From Akkermansiaceae bacterium UBA2381 (lineage in GTDB: Bacteria; Verrucomicrobiota; Verrucomicrobiia; Verrucomicrobiales; DEV007): a stretch of 64,000 bases of DNA. The notes below the pieces were generated by a model that saw nothing but the letters and a program-made list of their open reading frames with translations, searched no databases and had not been told where the DNA came from. The stretch spans positions 677-64,676 of the forward strand of contig DDSV01000006.1 of assembly GCA_002344215.1 (NCBI GenBank), written 5' to 3'. The position numbers and the translations under genes were made by a program. Of the stretch, positions 1-7,905 are shown one piece after another (the first letter of the stretch is position 1; each line of letters starts with the position of its first letter).

Positions 1-24
1 AGCTTTTCAGCTTTTCAGCTTTTC
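1..24. repeat. AGCTTTTC tandem repeat (3 copies)
   Basis: Three exact copies of the 8-mer AGCTTTTC open the window and end 18 bp before the first start codon. Related AGCT/TTTAG-rich tracts lie at about 1163-1202 and 1450-1488 around the first two genes, and nine copies of AGCTCTTT lie at 5276-5347. The array may continue to the left of the window. Confidence 0.8.
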
Positions 25-42
25 CCATTTTTTAATTTCAGC

Positions 43-1164
43 ATGAAACTCCTCATCACCGGAATCTGCGGATTTGTCGGATCGACGCTGGCGAAGGCTA
101 TTCGTCAGGCCCACCCCGACTGGGAGTTGGTCGGGATCGACAACTTTTGCCGCATCGGATCCGAGTTGAACCGTTCTCTCATCGAAAAGGAACTCGGGGT
201 CGAATTTTACCGGGGCGACATCCGCTCCTCGTCCGATCTCGAAACCCTGCCACGCTGCAACTACGTCATCGACGCCGCTGCCAATCCCACCGTCCTTGCC
301 GGTCTCGATGGAAAAACGAGCACCCGCCAGCTCGTCGAACACAACCTCGGCGGCACCGTCAACCTGCTCGAGTACTGCAAAACCCACGGGGCCGGATTTA
401 TTCTTCTCTCAACGAGCCGGGTCTATTCCATTGCCGACCTCACCCGCTTTGATATCATCGTGGAGAAATCCTCCACTCCTGACAGCCCTCTCAGCACCCC
501 TCTGGATCGCTACCGCCCCGTCAACCCGTCCACCTTTCCGAACGGCTTTTCGGAATCCGGGATCACTGAAAATTTTTCCACCGCGCCTCCGGCCTCCCTC
601 TACGGAACCACCAAAACCGCGAGCGAACATCTCGCCATCGAATACGGAGCCATGGCCGGCTTTCCCGTGTGGATCAACCGCTGCAGCGTGATGGGAGGAG
701 CCGGACAGTTTGCCCACCCTGCTCAGGGCATCTTCGGATACTGGATCCACGCCTTCCGCGAAGGACGCCCTCTCAAGTATATCGGCTTCGACGGACTCGG
801 TCATCAGGTGCGGGACGGGTTCCATCCCCGCGATCTCCTTCCTCTCATTGAGAAACAAATGGCCGAACCTGCCGGCTCTAACAAATCCCCCATCACCAAT
901 CTCGGGGGAGGATTTGCCAACTCCGCTTCCCTCGCCGAACTGAGCGCCTGGTGCCGCACCCGCTTTCCCGACTCCGCCACCACCATTCCCCTGCCTGATG
1001 GCCCGCCACCCGTTCGCGCCTTCGATCTTCCCTGGTTCATCATGGACAACACCCGGGCGAAAGAGAACTGGGCGTGGGAACCAAAGATCAGCGTCACCGA
1101 ACTCTGTGAAGAGATTGCGCAATTTGCAGAAGAGAACCCCGGGTGGCTCGCGGTGACTTTTTAG
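43..1164 (+). CDS. NAD-dependent epimerase, CDP-paratose 2-epimerase-like
   Basis: Extended SDR family nucleotide-sugar enzyme of 373 aa, presumably cytoplasmic and supplying a sugar donor for the surface glycan. The Rossmann motif TGICGFVG sits at residues 6-13. The stretch DNFCRIGSELN followed by a GDIR motif resembles CDP-paratose/tyvelose 2-epimerases. The catalytic triad looks intact: Ser in LLSTSRVYS (121-129) and Tyr187/Lys191 in YGTTK. The ATG follows a T-rich, AGCTTTTC-repeat leader with no strong Shine-Dalgarno. A second, shorter relative follows at 1491, and the two may act in the same pathway. The exact substrate cannot be read from the sequence. Confidence 0.85.
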   Translation: MKLLITGICGFVGSTLAKAIRQAHPDWELVGIDNFCRIGSELNRSLIEKELGVEFYRGDIRSSSDLETLPRCNYVIDAAANPTVLAGLDGKTSTRQLVEHNLGGTVNLLEYCKTHGAGFILLSTSRVYSIADLTRFDIIVEKSSTPDSPLSTPLDRYRPVNPSTFPNGFSESGITENFSTAPPASLYGTTKTASEHLAIEYGAMAGFPVWINRCSVMGGAGQFAHPAQGIFGYWIHAFREGRPLKYIGFDGLGHQVRDGFHPRDLLPLIEKQMAEPAGSNKSPITNLGGGFANSASLAELSAWCRTRFPDSATTIPLPDGPPPVRAFDLPWFIMDNTRAKENWAWEPKISVTELCEEIAQFAEENPGWLAVTF

Positions 1165-1490
1165 CTTTGTAGCTATTAGCCTTTTAGCGATTTAGCGGTT
1201 GGTTCCTGCCCGAGCCATTTTGCCGTGGCAAGGGTCTCCAAACTGTTCCCACCATCGCCCGGTGCTTCGCCAAACGGGCCTGGAGAACCGCTCTAGGTCT
1301 CCAACTCACGACAACAAAGCTGGAGTGAGGGCTTCAGCCCTTGTGGATAACGAGTCGGGCAAAGCCTAACAAGCGGCTAAAGCCGCCACTCCAGCGCCTG
1401 CCAACCGGGCCTCTCGCAAACGGCTGGATCCATCACTCCAACAACGACCCGCTAAACAGCTAAAAAGCTACTAGCTAAACAGCTACCGAA
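1165..1490. other. Intergenic region with palindromic repeat
   Basis: This 326-bp gap between the two epimerase genes has no credible gene. Both ends carry degenerate TAGCT/TTTAG-type short repeats (about 1163-1202 and 1450-1488). The middle holds the nested palindromic element at 1319-1395. No terminator with a T-run was seen. Confidence 0.6.
1319..1395. repeat. Nested palindromic intergenic element (complete copy)
   Basis: A 77-bp unit bounded by GCTGGAGT and its complement ACTCCAGC. Inside are two hairpins, AGGGCTTCAGCCCT on the left and GCGGCTAAAGCCGC on the right. A second full copy, split by an insertion, lies at 25089-25353, and a left half-copy starts at 3659. It looks like a REP/BIME-type element. 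Confidence 0.8.
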
Positions 1491-2552
1491 ATGAACCTCC
1501 TCGTCACCGGCTCATCCGGCCTTATCGGATCCGAAGTCTGCGTTCACTTTGCTGAACTTGGATGGCAGATCCATGGCGTCGACAACAACCAGCGCGCTGT
1601 TTTTTTTGGCCCGCAGGGTGACACCCGCTGGAACCAGGGGCGGCTTGCCGAAGCACTTGGAAAATCCTTCCACCACCACGAACTCGACATCCGTGACCGG
1701 GCCGGCGTCCTTGCTCTCCTCGCTAAAATCCGGCCCGATGCCATCGTCCACACCGCCGCGCAGCCTTCCCACGACCGCGCCGCCGCGATCCCCTTCGATG
1801 ACTTTGATACCAATGCCGTCGGCACCCTCAATCTTCTCGAGGCGACCCGTCAGGCCTGTCCCGAGTCGCCCTTCGTCCATATGTCGACCAACAAGGTCTA
1901 CGGCGACCGGCCCAACACCATTGCCTTAAAAGAACTCGAGACGCGCTGGGACTACGACGATCCCGCCTACACCAACGGCATCAGCGAGGACTTCCCCATC
2001 GACCAGTCCAAACACTCCCTCTTCGGAGCCTCCAAGGTCGCTGCCGATGTCATGGTGCAGGAATACGGACGCTACTTCGGTCTCCCCACCTGCTGTCTCC
2101 GCGGCGGATGCCTCACCGGTCCCAACCACAGCGGCGTCGAACTCCACGGCTTTCTGAGTTATCTCGTGAAGTGCAACCTCGAGGGCCGCGAATACAAGGT
2201 CTTCGGCTACAAGGGCAAGCAGGTCCGCGACAATATCCATTCCCACGACGTCGCCGCCTTTATCGAAAGATTCATCGCTGCCCCACGGCTCGGTGAGGTC
2301 TACAACATCGGCGGAGGACGGGCCAACTCCTGCTCGATCTGGGAGGCCTTTACCCTCGCCGAGAAGTTTTCAGGGAAAGCCCAGGTCTATCAATACCTCG
2401 ACGAGAACCGCATCGGCGATCACATCTGTTATCTCTCCGATCTCCGCAAGATGCGCGCCCACTATCCGGGATGGGATATCACCGTGAGTCTCGAAGAGAC
2501 GGTGAGACAGATGGTGGAAGCGTCGCGCCAAAGGCGCGTCAGTAGTCAGTAG
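1491..2552 (+). CDS. SDR epimerase, CDP-paratose epimerase-like, Phe at Tyr site
   Basis: A 353-aa extended SDR protein with the NAD-binding motif TGSSGLIG at residues 6-13 and Ser132 in MSTNKVYG. The expected YxxxK motif reads FGASK (Phe168 to Lys172), so the usual catalytic Tyr is replaced by Phe. GKQVRDNIHSHDV near residue 245 matches the C-terminal motif of tyvelose epimerase-like proteins. It lies downstream of a related SDR at 43 and may form a pair with it. Either it uses another general base or it is a non-catalytic or altered-specificity subfamily. Assignment to the family is firm; the reaction is not. Confidence 0.82.
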   Translation: MNLLVTGSSGLIGSEVCVHFAELGWQIHGVDNNQRAVFFGPQGDTRWNQGRLAEALGKSFHHHELDIRDRAGVLALLAKIRPDAIVHTAAQPSHDRAAAIPFDDFDTNAVGTLNLLEATRQACPESPFVHMSTNKVYGDRPNTIALKELETRWDYDDPAYTNGISEDFPIDQSKHSLFGASKVAADVMVQEYGRYFGLPTCCLRGGCLTGPNHSGVELHGFLSYLVKCNLEGREYKVFGYKGKQVRDNIHSHDVAAFIERFIAAPRLGEVYNIGGGRANSCSIWEAFTLAEKFSGKAQVYQYLDENRIGDHICYLSDLRKMRAHYPGWDITVSLEETVRQMVEASRQRRVSSQ

Positions 2553-2706
2553 TTTGACTTTGCTGCGCGCCGTCTACCCGCTCCGCGTGTTGTAGTCAGT
2601 AGTCAGTAGTCAGGAGTCAGGAGTCAGGACCAATCCCCCTTCGCCCTCCGGGCTACGGAGGACAGGAAACCAAGGACCAAGGACGATGAACCAAAAATCC
2701 CTCATC
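2553..2706. repeat. Intergenic repeat mosaic
   Basis: Contains a GTAGTCAGTAGTCAG tract (about 2593-2625), a complement-orientation copy of the CGCGCAGCGGGTAGACGG module (about 2561-2590), and one copy of the CCCTCCGGGCTACGGAGG hairpin module (about 2628-2666). The same modules recur near 3.4, 24.3, 25.4, 29.3, 30.3 and 31.8 kb. No gene was seen. Confidence 0.7.
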
Positions 2707-2734
2707 TTGACATCCAAGTAGGAATCACTACCGT
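2707..2734 (+). promoter_or_regulatory. Predicted leaderless promoter of AbrB/PIN module
   Basis: TTGACA (2707-2712), a 16-bp spacer and TACCGT (2729-2734), followed by only 6 bp before the ATG at 2741. Transcription would start at or next to the start codon. The spacer contains GTAG/CTAC half-sites that could form an operator. The same geometry occurs upstream of the other four toxin-antitoxin modules in the window. Confidence 0.55.
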
Positions 2735-2740
2735 TAAAGT

Positions 2741-2968
2741 ATGAATGCGATTCTTTCTGAAAAGGGGCAAATCACCATTCCCAAGGCACTGCGCGACAGT
2801 TTGGGGCTCACCTCCGGGATGGCAATTGAGTTTACGGAAGAAGATGGTCGCCTGGTGGGGCGGAAGCTTCTGCAGACCGACCCATTCTCCAAATGGAAGG
2901 GCCGGGGATGTTTGCCTCAATCGGAGAGCGTGGATGCCTACCTCAAGCGCATTCGTGATTCAGAATGA
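2741..2968 (+). CDS. AbrB/SpoVT-type antitoxin
   Basis: A 75-aa protein with an N-terminal swapped-hairpin AbrB domain (SEKGQITIPKALRDSLGL at about residues 6-23), the DNA-binding fold of MazE/VapB-like antitoxins. The C-terminal tail, rich in charged residues, is the expected toxin-binding part. Its last codons overlap the start of the PIN gene by 4 bp (ATGA), the usual antitoxin-toxin coupling. By family it should neutralise the PIN toxin and repress its own promoter. Confidence 0.85.
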   Translation: MNAILSEKGQITIPKALRDSLGLTSGMAIEFTEEDGRLVGRKLLQTDPFSKWKGRGCLPQSESVDAYLKRIRDSE

Positions 2969-3363
2969 GAACCGCCTTGGATAGCAGTGTGATCCTGGAC
3001 GTCGTGGTGGGGCTCGGGCCCTTCGCCGACTCCTCCGAGCGGGCCATTCGCGAAGCGGCCCGGCAGGGAAGCCTCCTCATCGGAGAATGCGTCCTGGCGG
3101 AGATTTCGCCCGCCTTTGCGGGGCTGAACATCGAGGAATTTTTGCGGGACTGGAACATTGTCTTTGAACCAGGCAACCGAAAATCCGCGCTCCTGGCCGG
3201 AATGATGTTCACGACCTATCTGGAGCGTCGCGCCATGCCTCGACGGGTGGTCCCCGACTTTCTCGTGGGCGCACATGCTCAGACTCACGCGGACCAACTC
3301 CTCGCCCGTGATCGGGGATATTACCGGGACTACTTCAAGGATCTCGTCCTCGTCGAACCCTGA
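2965..3363 (+). CDS. PIN-domain toxin (VapC-like)
   Basis: A 132-aa PIN-fold ribonuclease. An early acidic residue in the LDSSVILDVV segment, the conserved Glu region around residues 42-47 (ECVLAEISP) and a late Asp in PDFLVGAHAQ are the expected metal-binding acids. Translation is coupled to the AbrB-type antitoxin (4-bp overlap). It is expected to cleave RNA when free of antitoxin. It resembles the PIN toxin at 25774, which also pairs with an AbrB-type antitoxin, so the two modules may be paralogous. Confidence 0.85.
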   Translation: MRTALDSSVILDVVVGLGPFADSSERAIREAARQGSLLIGECVLAEISPAFAGLNIEEFLRDWNIVFEPGNRKSALLAGMMFTTYLERRAMPRRVVPDFLVGAHAQTHADQLLARDRGYYRDYFKDLVLVEP

Positions 3364-3799
3364 CGAACTCCGGCACCTGACGTGCGCCTTCGGCACTGTC
3401 CTTTGTCAGTGGTCATTAGTCAGTAGTCATTTGTCAGGACCACGACACGCGGAGCGGGTAGACAGCCGAGCGTAGCGAAGTCACCAGGGACCATGCCGGC
3501 ACTTCGTTCTGATCCGAATCGAAACACAATCTGTGTTAATCCGTGAAAATCTGTGCCCATCGGTGTTAAAGTCGAAAACCCGGAACACAGATGACCACAG
3601 ATTCGCTTCGCTCTCACCGATAACACAGATGTCGGTGTGAGAAAAAATAGGATCCCCGCTGGAGTGAGGGCTTCAGCCCTTGAGGACCAATCCCCCTTCG
3701 CCCTCCGGGCTACGGAGGACAGGAAACGAAGAACAATCGAAGCGAAGCGAAGATGGACGGAACGAAGTGAAGTCAACGAACGAAGAGCGTTCTCCCCCC
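3364..3799. repeat. Long intergenic repeat mosaic
   Basis: 436 bp without a credible gene, assembled from modules seen elsewhere: a GTCAGTAGTCA tract (about 3405-3437), a CGGAGCGGGTAGACAGCCG module (about 3450-3480), an ATCTGTGTTAATCCGTG tract (about 3526-3570) with inverted relatives, the left half of the GCTGGAGTGAGGG palindrome (from 3659), and the CCCTCCGGGCTACGGAGG hairpin (3685-3723). An open frame that runs into the downstream glycosyltransferase is translated repeat, not protein. Confidence 0.7.
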
Positions 3800-4594
3800 A
3801 TGGAACCGACCACCCATTCCATCCCCTTGCCCCCGGAGCCCGCACGACCTCCGTTGCAATTACTCAGCATCGTCCTGCCGGCCCGGGATGAGGCCGGCTG
3901 CATCGCCGCCACGGTCGAACATCTTCACCTTGAGTTGAAGTTGAACGAAGTCCCCCACGAAATCGTTGTGGTCGACGACGGAAGCTCGGACGCCACCTGG
4001 GCTATCCTTCAGGAGATAAAAACGCGCCTCCCCGAACTGGCTCCGGTTCAAAACACCGGCCTTCACGGATTCGGACGCGCCATCATTCACGGGATCGATT
4101 CCTCCCGGGGTGACGCCGTTGTCATCATGATGGCCGATGAGTCCGACGACTGCCGCGACGTCGTGCGCTACTGGAAGCTCCTCAATGAGGGATGGGATTG
4201 TGTCTTCGGAAGCCGCTTCCTCAAAGGAGGCGGAGTGATCGACTACCCCTGGCTCAAATTGAGAATCAATCGACTCGCCAATCTTTTCATTCGCACCCTC
4301 TTCGGCTTCGGCCTGAACGATACCACCAATGCCTTCAAGGCCTACCGTCGAACCGTCCTTGATGGGTGCCGTCCCTTTCTCTCACCCCATTTCAATCTGA
4401 CCGTGGAACTGCCGCTCAAGGCCGTCGTCCGCGGATTTACATGGACCGTCATTCCGATCACCTGGCGGAACCGGAGATCCGGCGAGGCGAAGCTGAAGAT
4501 CCGGGAGATGGGGAGCCGGTATTTCTTTATCGTCGCTTATGTGTGGCTGGAGAAATATTTTAGTCGGGGGGATTATGGGAATAGGGTCACGTGA
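3800..4594 (+). CDS. Family 2 glycosyltransferase, DPM1/polyprenyl type
   Basis: A 264-aa GT-A fold enzyme. SIVLPARDEAGC near residue 24 opens the nucleotide-binding half, VVVDDGSSD is the GT2 signature, and MMADESDD takes the place of the DxD region. The C-terminal part (KLKIREMGSRYFF) is typical of dolichol-phosphate-mannose-synthase-like proteins that charge a polyprenyl phosphate. I chose the ATG at 3800 because the in-frame sequence upstream (from 3680) is intergenic repeat. Exact sugar unknown. Confidence 0.82.
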   Translation: MEPTTHSIPLPPEPARPPLQLLSIVLPARDEAGCIAATVEHLHLELKLNEVPHEIVVVDDGSSDATWAILQEIKTRLPELAPVQNTGLHGFGRAIIHGIDSSRGDAVVIMMADESDDCRDVVRYWKLLNEGWDCVFGSRFLKGGGVIDYPWLKLRINRLANLFIRTLFGFGLNDTTNAFKAYRRTVLDGCRPFLSPHFNLTVELPLKAVVRGFTWTVIPITWRNRRSGEAKLKIREMGSRYFFIVAYVWLEKYFSRGDYGNRVT

Positions 4595-4644
4595 TGATTT
4601 CTTTCCACTCGGATCCCTAAGCAAGCTGCAGCGCCGAAAACCCG

Positions 4645-5277
4645 ATGATCAGAAGAATTCTTATCAGGCGCACGGGCTTTGTCCTCCTTGGACTTGGGGG
4701 AATTCTCGTTTTGCTCGGCCTCTTTCACCGCACCCTCCTCTCCGGTGCCGCGTCTCTCTGGATCGTTGATTCCACAACCTTCGATCATGTTGACCTCGTT
4801 CTTATTCCCGGAGGAAATTTTGACACTCGCCCTTTCGGGGCGGCGGAATTGTATCACGCCGGTCGGACCAACCGCCTTGCTGTCTTCGAAACCGAAATCC
4901 ATCCCACTGTCGAGATGGAGCTCCGCCCTCCCGACCACGAAATCTGCCTTGCCGTCCTCGACCGGCTCAAGGTTCCCCGTGAAGCCATCCTCATCCTCGG
5001 AAACGAAGTCACCAGCACCTGGGACGAAGTCGCCGCCACCCGCGACTGGTGTCTGGAGAACAAGCCCAGCTCCATCGCCATCGTCACCGAAATATTCTCC
5101 AGCCGCCGGGTTCATTATGCCTACCGAAGAGGCCTCCATGACATCCCCCTCGACATCCGCGTCGTCGCCCTGCCCGCGCTGGGGTACACCGAAAATGACT
5201 GGTGGCGGCATGAGAACGGGCTCATCGCCTTTCAGAATGAGGCGGTGAAGTGGCTGTTGTATCGGGTGCGGAGGTAG
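4645..5277 (+). CDS. YdcF/SanA family (DUF218) membrane-anchored protein
   Basis: A 210-aa protein with one N-terminal membrane segment (about residues 9-28), then a DUF218 domain in which VDLVLIPGGNFDTRPFGAAE starts the fold and an SIAIVTEIFSSRRVHYAYR-like block carries the conserved Arg. The family is linked to envelope polysaccharide metabolism (ElyC, SanA), but the reaction is unknown. A second member lies at 26728. Its stop codon (5275-5277) overlaps the first unit of an AGCTCTTT array, so array length changes could alter the 3' end. Confidence 0.75.
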   Translation: MIRRILIRRTGFVLLGLGGILVLLGLFHRTLLSGAASLWIVDSTTFDHVDLVLIPGGNFDTRPFGAAELYHAGRTNRLAVFETEIHPTVEMELRPPDHEICLAVLDRLKVPREAILILGNEVTSTWDEVAATRDWCLENKPSSIAIVTEIFSSRRVHYAYRRGLHDIPLDIRVVALPALGYTENDWWRHENGLIAFQNEAVKWLLYRVRR

Positions 5278-5347
5278 CTCTTTAGCTCTTTAGCTCTTTA
5301 GCTCTTTAGCTCTTTAGCTCTTTAGCTCTTTAGCTCTTTAGCTCTTT
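5276..5347. repeat. AGCTCTTT tandem repeat (9 perfect copies)
   Basis: Nine exact 8-bp units. The first unit supplies the last two bases of the YdcF stop codon, and the last ends 34 bp before the flippase ATG at 5382. The perfect copies imply recent expansion or homogenisation. The units resemble the AGCTTTTC array at 1-24. Confidence 0.97.
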
Positions 5348-5381
5348 GCTGTTTCAAATTTCTCCATTTCTCCTCCCACCA

Positions 5382-6884
5382 ATGTTGATTGCTCGCGTCA
5401 GAGCCTTACTCCCCCGCTCTCTTCAGACTCGCATTACCGAGGTGCTTGCTTCGCCGATCGGAGGCCGGCTTGCCCGCGGGGCATTCTGGTCTTTGTTGGG
5501 CACCACCCTCTCGAAGGTCTGCTCCACTATTTCGTGGATCATTGTCGGGCGTATGCTCGGCAAGGAAAGCTTCGGCGAATTAAACATGGTTCAAAGCACC
5601 GTCGGGCTCTTTGGTGCTGCCGCCGGACTTGGCATGGGAATGGCCGCCGCCAAGTACGTGGCGGGATACAAGAAGACAGATCCGGATCGCGCCGGTCGAT
5701 TTATTGGACTCGCGAGCGCGGCGACTTGGGTCGCATCCATCGTGCTGGCCATCGTCCTAGTATTGCTGGCTCCTTGGCTGGCCCGGGATACACTCGGTGC
5801 GCCCCATCTCGCTCCGTACCTTGTGTTGTCATCTCTACTTTTGCTGTTCTCCGGTATCGCCGGCGCACAACAGGGCACCCTCACCGGATTCGAGTCGTTC
5901 AAAGCCATCGCCTCAATCAATGTCATCGTAGGTCTCTCTTCATTTCCAATGTTGCTCCTCGGAGCTATTTGGGGAGGGGTCACGGGTGCACTCTGGGGTC
6001 TCATCGCGAGTGCGATTCTGAACTGCATTCTCAACTACATCCATGTTCGGCGGCAAGCGGCATGCAACCACATAAAAATCCGATACAAAGGCTGCCTCAG
6101 CGAGAGCCGTGTTTTCTGGGATTTTAACACTCCGGGCATGCTCACCACCTTGGTCTCCGCCGCCAGTGTTTGGGTCGTGGGCGCCATTATCGTGAAATAC
6201 GGCGACGGTTTCGGCGATTTCGGCATTTTCAACGCCGTTCAGCGAATGAAGCTGATCCCTGAAACTATCGCGGCCATGCTCTTGGCGCCGATGATTCCAG
6301 TTCTAAGCGACACCCATGCACGGGATGACAAGGTCGGCTATACCAAAACCTTGATCTTCTCGTATACAGTGAGCACTGTCGTTATTATTCCGATCTCCCT
6401 ATTACAGATAGCCATGCCATGGCTTACTATCCTACCCTATGGCAAAGAATTTGCCAGCGGAGAGACTGTCGTCGGATGGATGATGGTCAGTACCATTACC
6501 TACGCATTGCTCTGGCCAATTGGAAATATCCTTATTAGCATGGGGAAACTCTGGCTCGGCCTGACCATAGCCATCGTGCAATATCCGATTCAACTCCTCG
6601 CGACATGGTACTTTGTCCCAAGGATGGGCGCGGCGGGAGCTGCTCTGGCCGTTACCTTGGGACTCTTCGTCGCCTGCCTCACCTGTATACCATTGATCCG
6701 AAAATCACTCATGGACGTGTTTCACGCTGTACGTTGGCCACAAATGGCGCTTCTAACCACGGTCTTGATCCTCGCGTGCTGGAACGCCGCTCAGCTGGGA
6801 AGGCCTTGGATTGCTGCAACCATCGGGGTAGTCTCGGCTATGGCTTACGCTCTCTGGCGATCAAGGACCATGACTGCCGATTAA
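5382..6884 (+). CDS. Polysaccharide flippase (Wzx/MATE-like)
   Basis: A 500-aa polytopic membrane protein with about 12-14 hydrophobic segments. GAFWSLLGTTLSKVCSTISW near residue 40 is the typical first helix of the polysaccharide_synt/MVF group, and a C-terminal MatE-like half follows. The expected role is moving undecaprenyl-linked repeat units across the inner membrane for the Wzy polymerase at 15998. The ATG at 5382 is preferred over an in-frame TTG at 5346 that lies inside the tandem repeat. From about 6 kb onward the base composition shifts toward A+T. Confidence 0.88.
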   Translation: MLIARVRALLPRSLQTRITEVLASPIGGRLARGAFWSLLGTTLSKVCSTISWIIVGRMLGKESFGELNMVQSTVGLFGAAAGLGMGMAAAKYVAGYKKTDPDRAGRFIGLASAATWVASIVLAIVLVLLAPWLARDTLGAPHLAPYLVLSSLLLLFSGIAGAQQGTLTGFESFKAIASINVIVGLSSFPMLLLGAIWGGVTGALWGLIASAILNCILNYIHVRRQAACNHIKIRYKGCLSESRVFWDFNTPGMLTTLVSAASVWVVGAIIVKYGDGFGDFGIFNAVQRMKLIPETIAAMLLAPMIPVLSDTHARDDKVGYTKTLIFSYTVSTVVIIPISLLQIAMPWLTILPYGKEFASGETVVGWMMVSTITYALLWPIGNILISMGKLWLGLTIAIVQYPIQLLATWYFVPRMGAAGAALAVTLGLFVACLTCIPLIRKSLMDVFHAVRWPQMALLTTVLILACWNAAQLGRPWIAATIGVVSAMAYALWRSRTMTAD

Positions 6885-7194
6885 GAAGAAATTCTCGGCC
6901 ACCGAAATTGAAGTGACCTAGACCAAGACGCTCCTCGTAACGAGTTCCCGTCTGGAAGTGTTTGACCGTTTCGACGCCACCTCCCGCAAGATCATGCGAT
7001 TCGAATATGTGGAAATAAACCGAGACGGCGACCAAATTAACCTATTTCGATCTCAAAAAAGATGAAACCTTACCAAAGTAAGTGGGATATCAAAAAGTCG
7101 TTTCAGGGCGCAATTGATTAGGTCCTTCATCCTAATGATATCACTTTCACGCCCCCTACAAGATATCGCATTCAAAATTCGAATCTAAATCTAG
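6885..7194. other. A+T-rich gap with possible gene remnant
   Basis: 310 bp between the flippase and the first FkbM gene. A frame open from about 6922 to 7063 has no start codon but is protein-like and charged (it includes RFDATSRKIMRFEYVEINRD), and could be the end of a lost gene or transposase. I do not recognise the family. The remaining A+T-rich stretch may hold the promoter of the 7195 operon; no convincing -35/-10 pair stands out. Confidence 0.35.
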
Positions 7195-7905
7195 ATGCTA
7201 AACCAAATAAAGTCGCTAATTAAAGCTCGGGTGCTACGGTCTGTCGGCCTAACTTATAACAGTGCGGGAGTTCCTTACCTTCTTGCCAAACATCTCAATG
7301 GAGAATGTAACATTGTAATGATTGATATAGGAGCACACACTGGGAACTTTACGGAAGCAATCGAAAGATTTTGCGGCATAAGTCGGGCAATACTATTCGA
7401 ACCACAGCCAGATCACGCAGCTTTGCTCCGTCGGAATTTTAGCAATCCCCGATTCAAGGTGCACGAGTGCGTCGTGTCCGCTACTAGTGGTAAAAAATGC
7501 CTCGAAATTAACGAGTTTGACGCAACTTCCTCAATCTTTCCGGCCTTAAGAAACTCTCCAGATCTAGCTGCGATCAACATTCAGCGTAGAAAGAGAGTTG
7601 AGTGCCAATCGACAACTCTCGATAAAGCATTGGTCGAGGAAGATCTAAGGGAAATCGATCTTGTAAAGATCGACGTTCAGGGCGCTGAGCTTGAAGTCTT
7701 AGCGGGAGGGATCCAAACACTCACCCTTACGAAGTTTGCTTGGATCGAAGTTTCGTTCAAACCGCTATACGAAGGAGCCTGTCTATTTGAGGAAGTCTAC
7801 GCAGCTATGTCCCGACAAGGCTTTCAGCTCGTCGAACTCGATCCCGGCTTTCGCTCCCCCACGGGAGAATTGCTTCAAGCCGATGCACTGTTCATGAAAA
7901 CATGA
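7195..7905 (+). CDS. FkbM family methyltransferase
   Basis: A 236-aa SAM-dependent methyltransferase. Motif I is VMIDIGAHTGNFTEA (about residues 42-56), the acidic end of the next strand is ILFEPQP, and DLVKIDVQGAELEVLAGG is the FkbM hallmark. Probably O-methylates a sugar of the surface glycan. It is richer in A+T than its flanks and follows an A+T-rich gap, which suggests acquisition. Its stop overlaps the next FkbM gene by 4 bp (ATGA). Confidence 0.88.
   Translation: MLNQIKSLIKARVLRSVGLTYNSAGVPYLLAKHLNGECNIVMIDIGAHTGNFTEAIERFCGISRAILFEPQPDHAALLRRNFSNPRFKVHECVVSATSGKKCLEINEFDATSSIFPALRNSPDLAAINIQRRKRVECQSTTLDKALVEEDLREIDLVKIDVQGAELEVLAGGIQTLTLTKFAWIEVSFKPLYEGACLFEEVYAAMSRQGFQLVELDPGFRSPTGELLQADALFMKT

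Noticed and set aside
3680..3799. 40-residue N-terminal extension of the GT2 at 3800
   Set aside because: Consists of the recurring intergenic module; family alignment by eye begins after the ATG at 3800.
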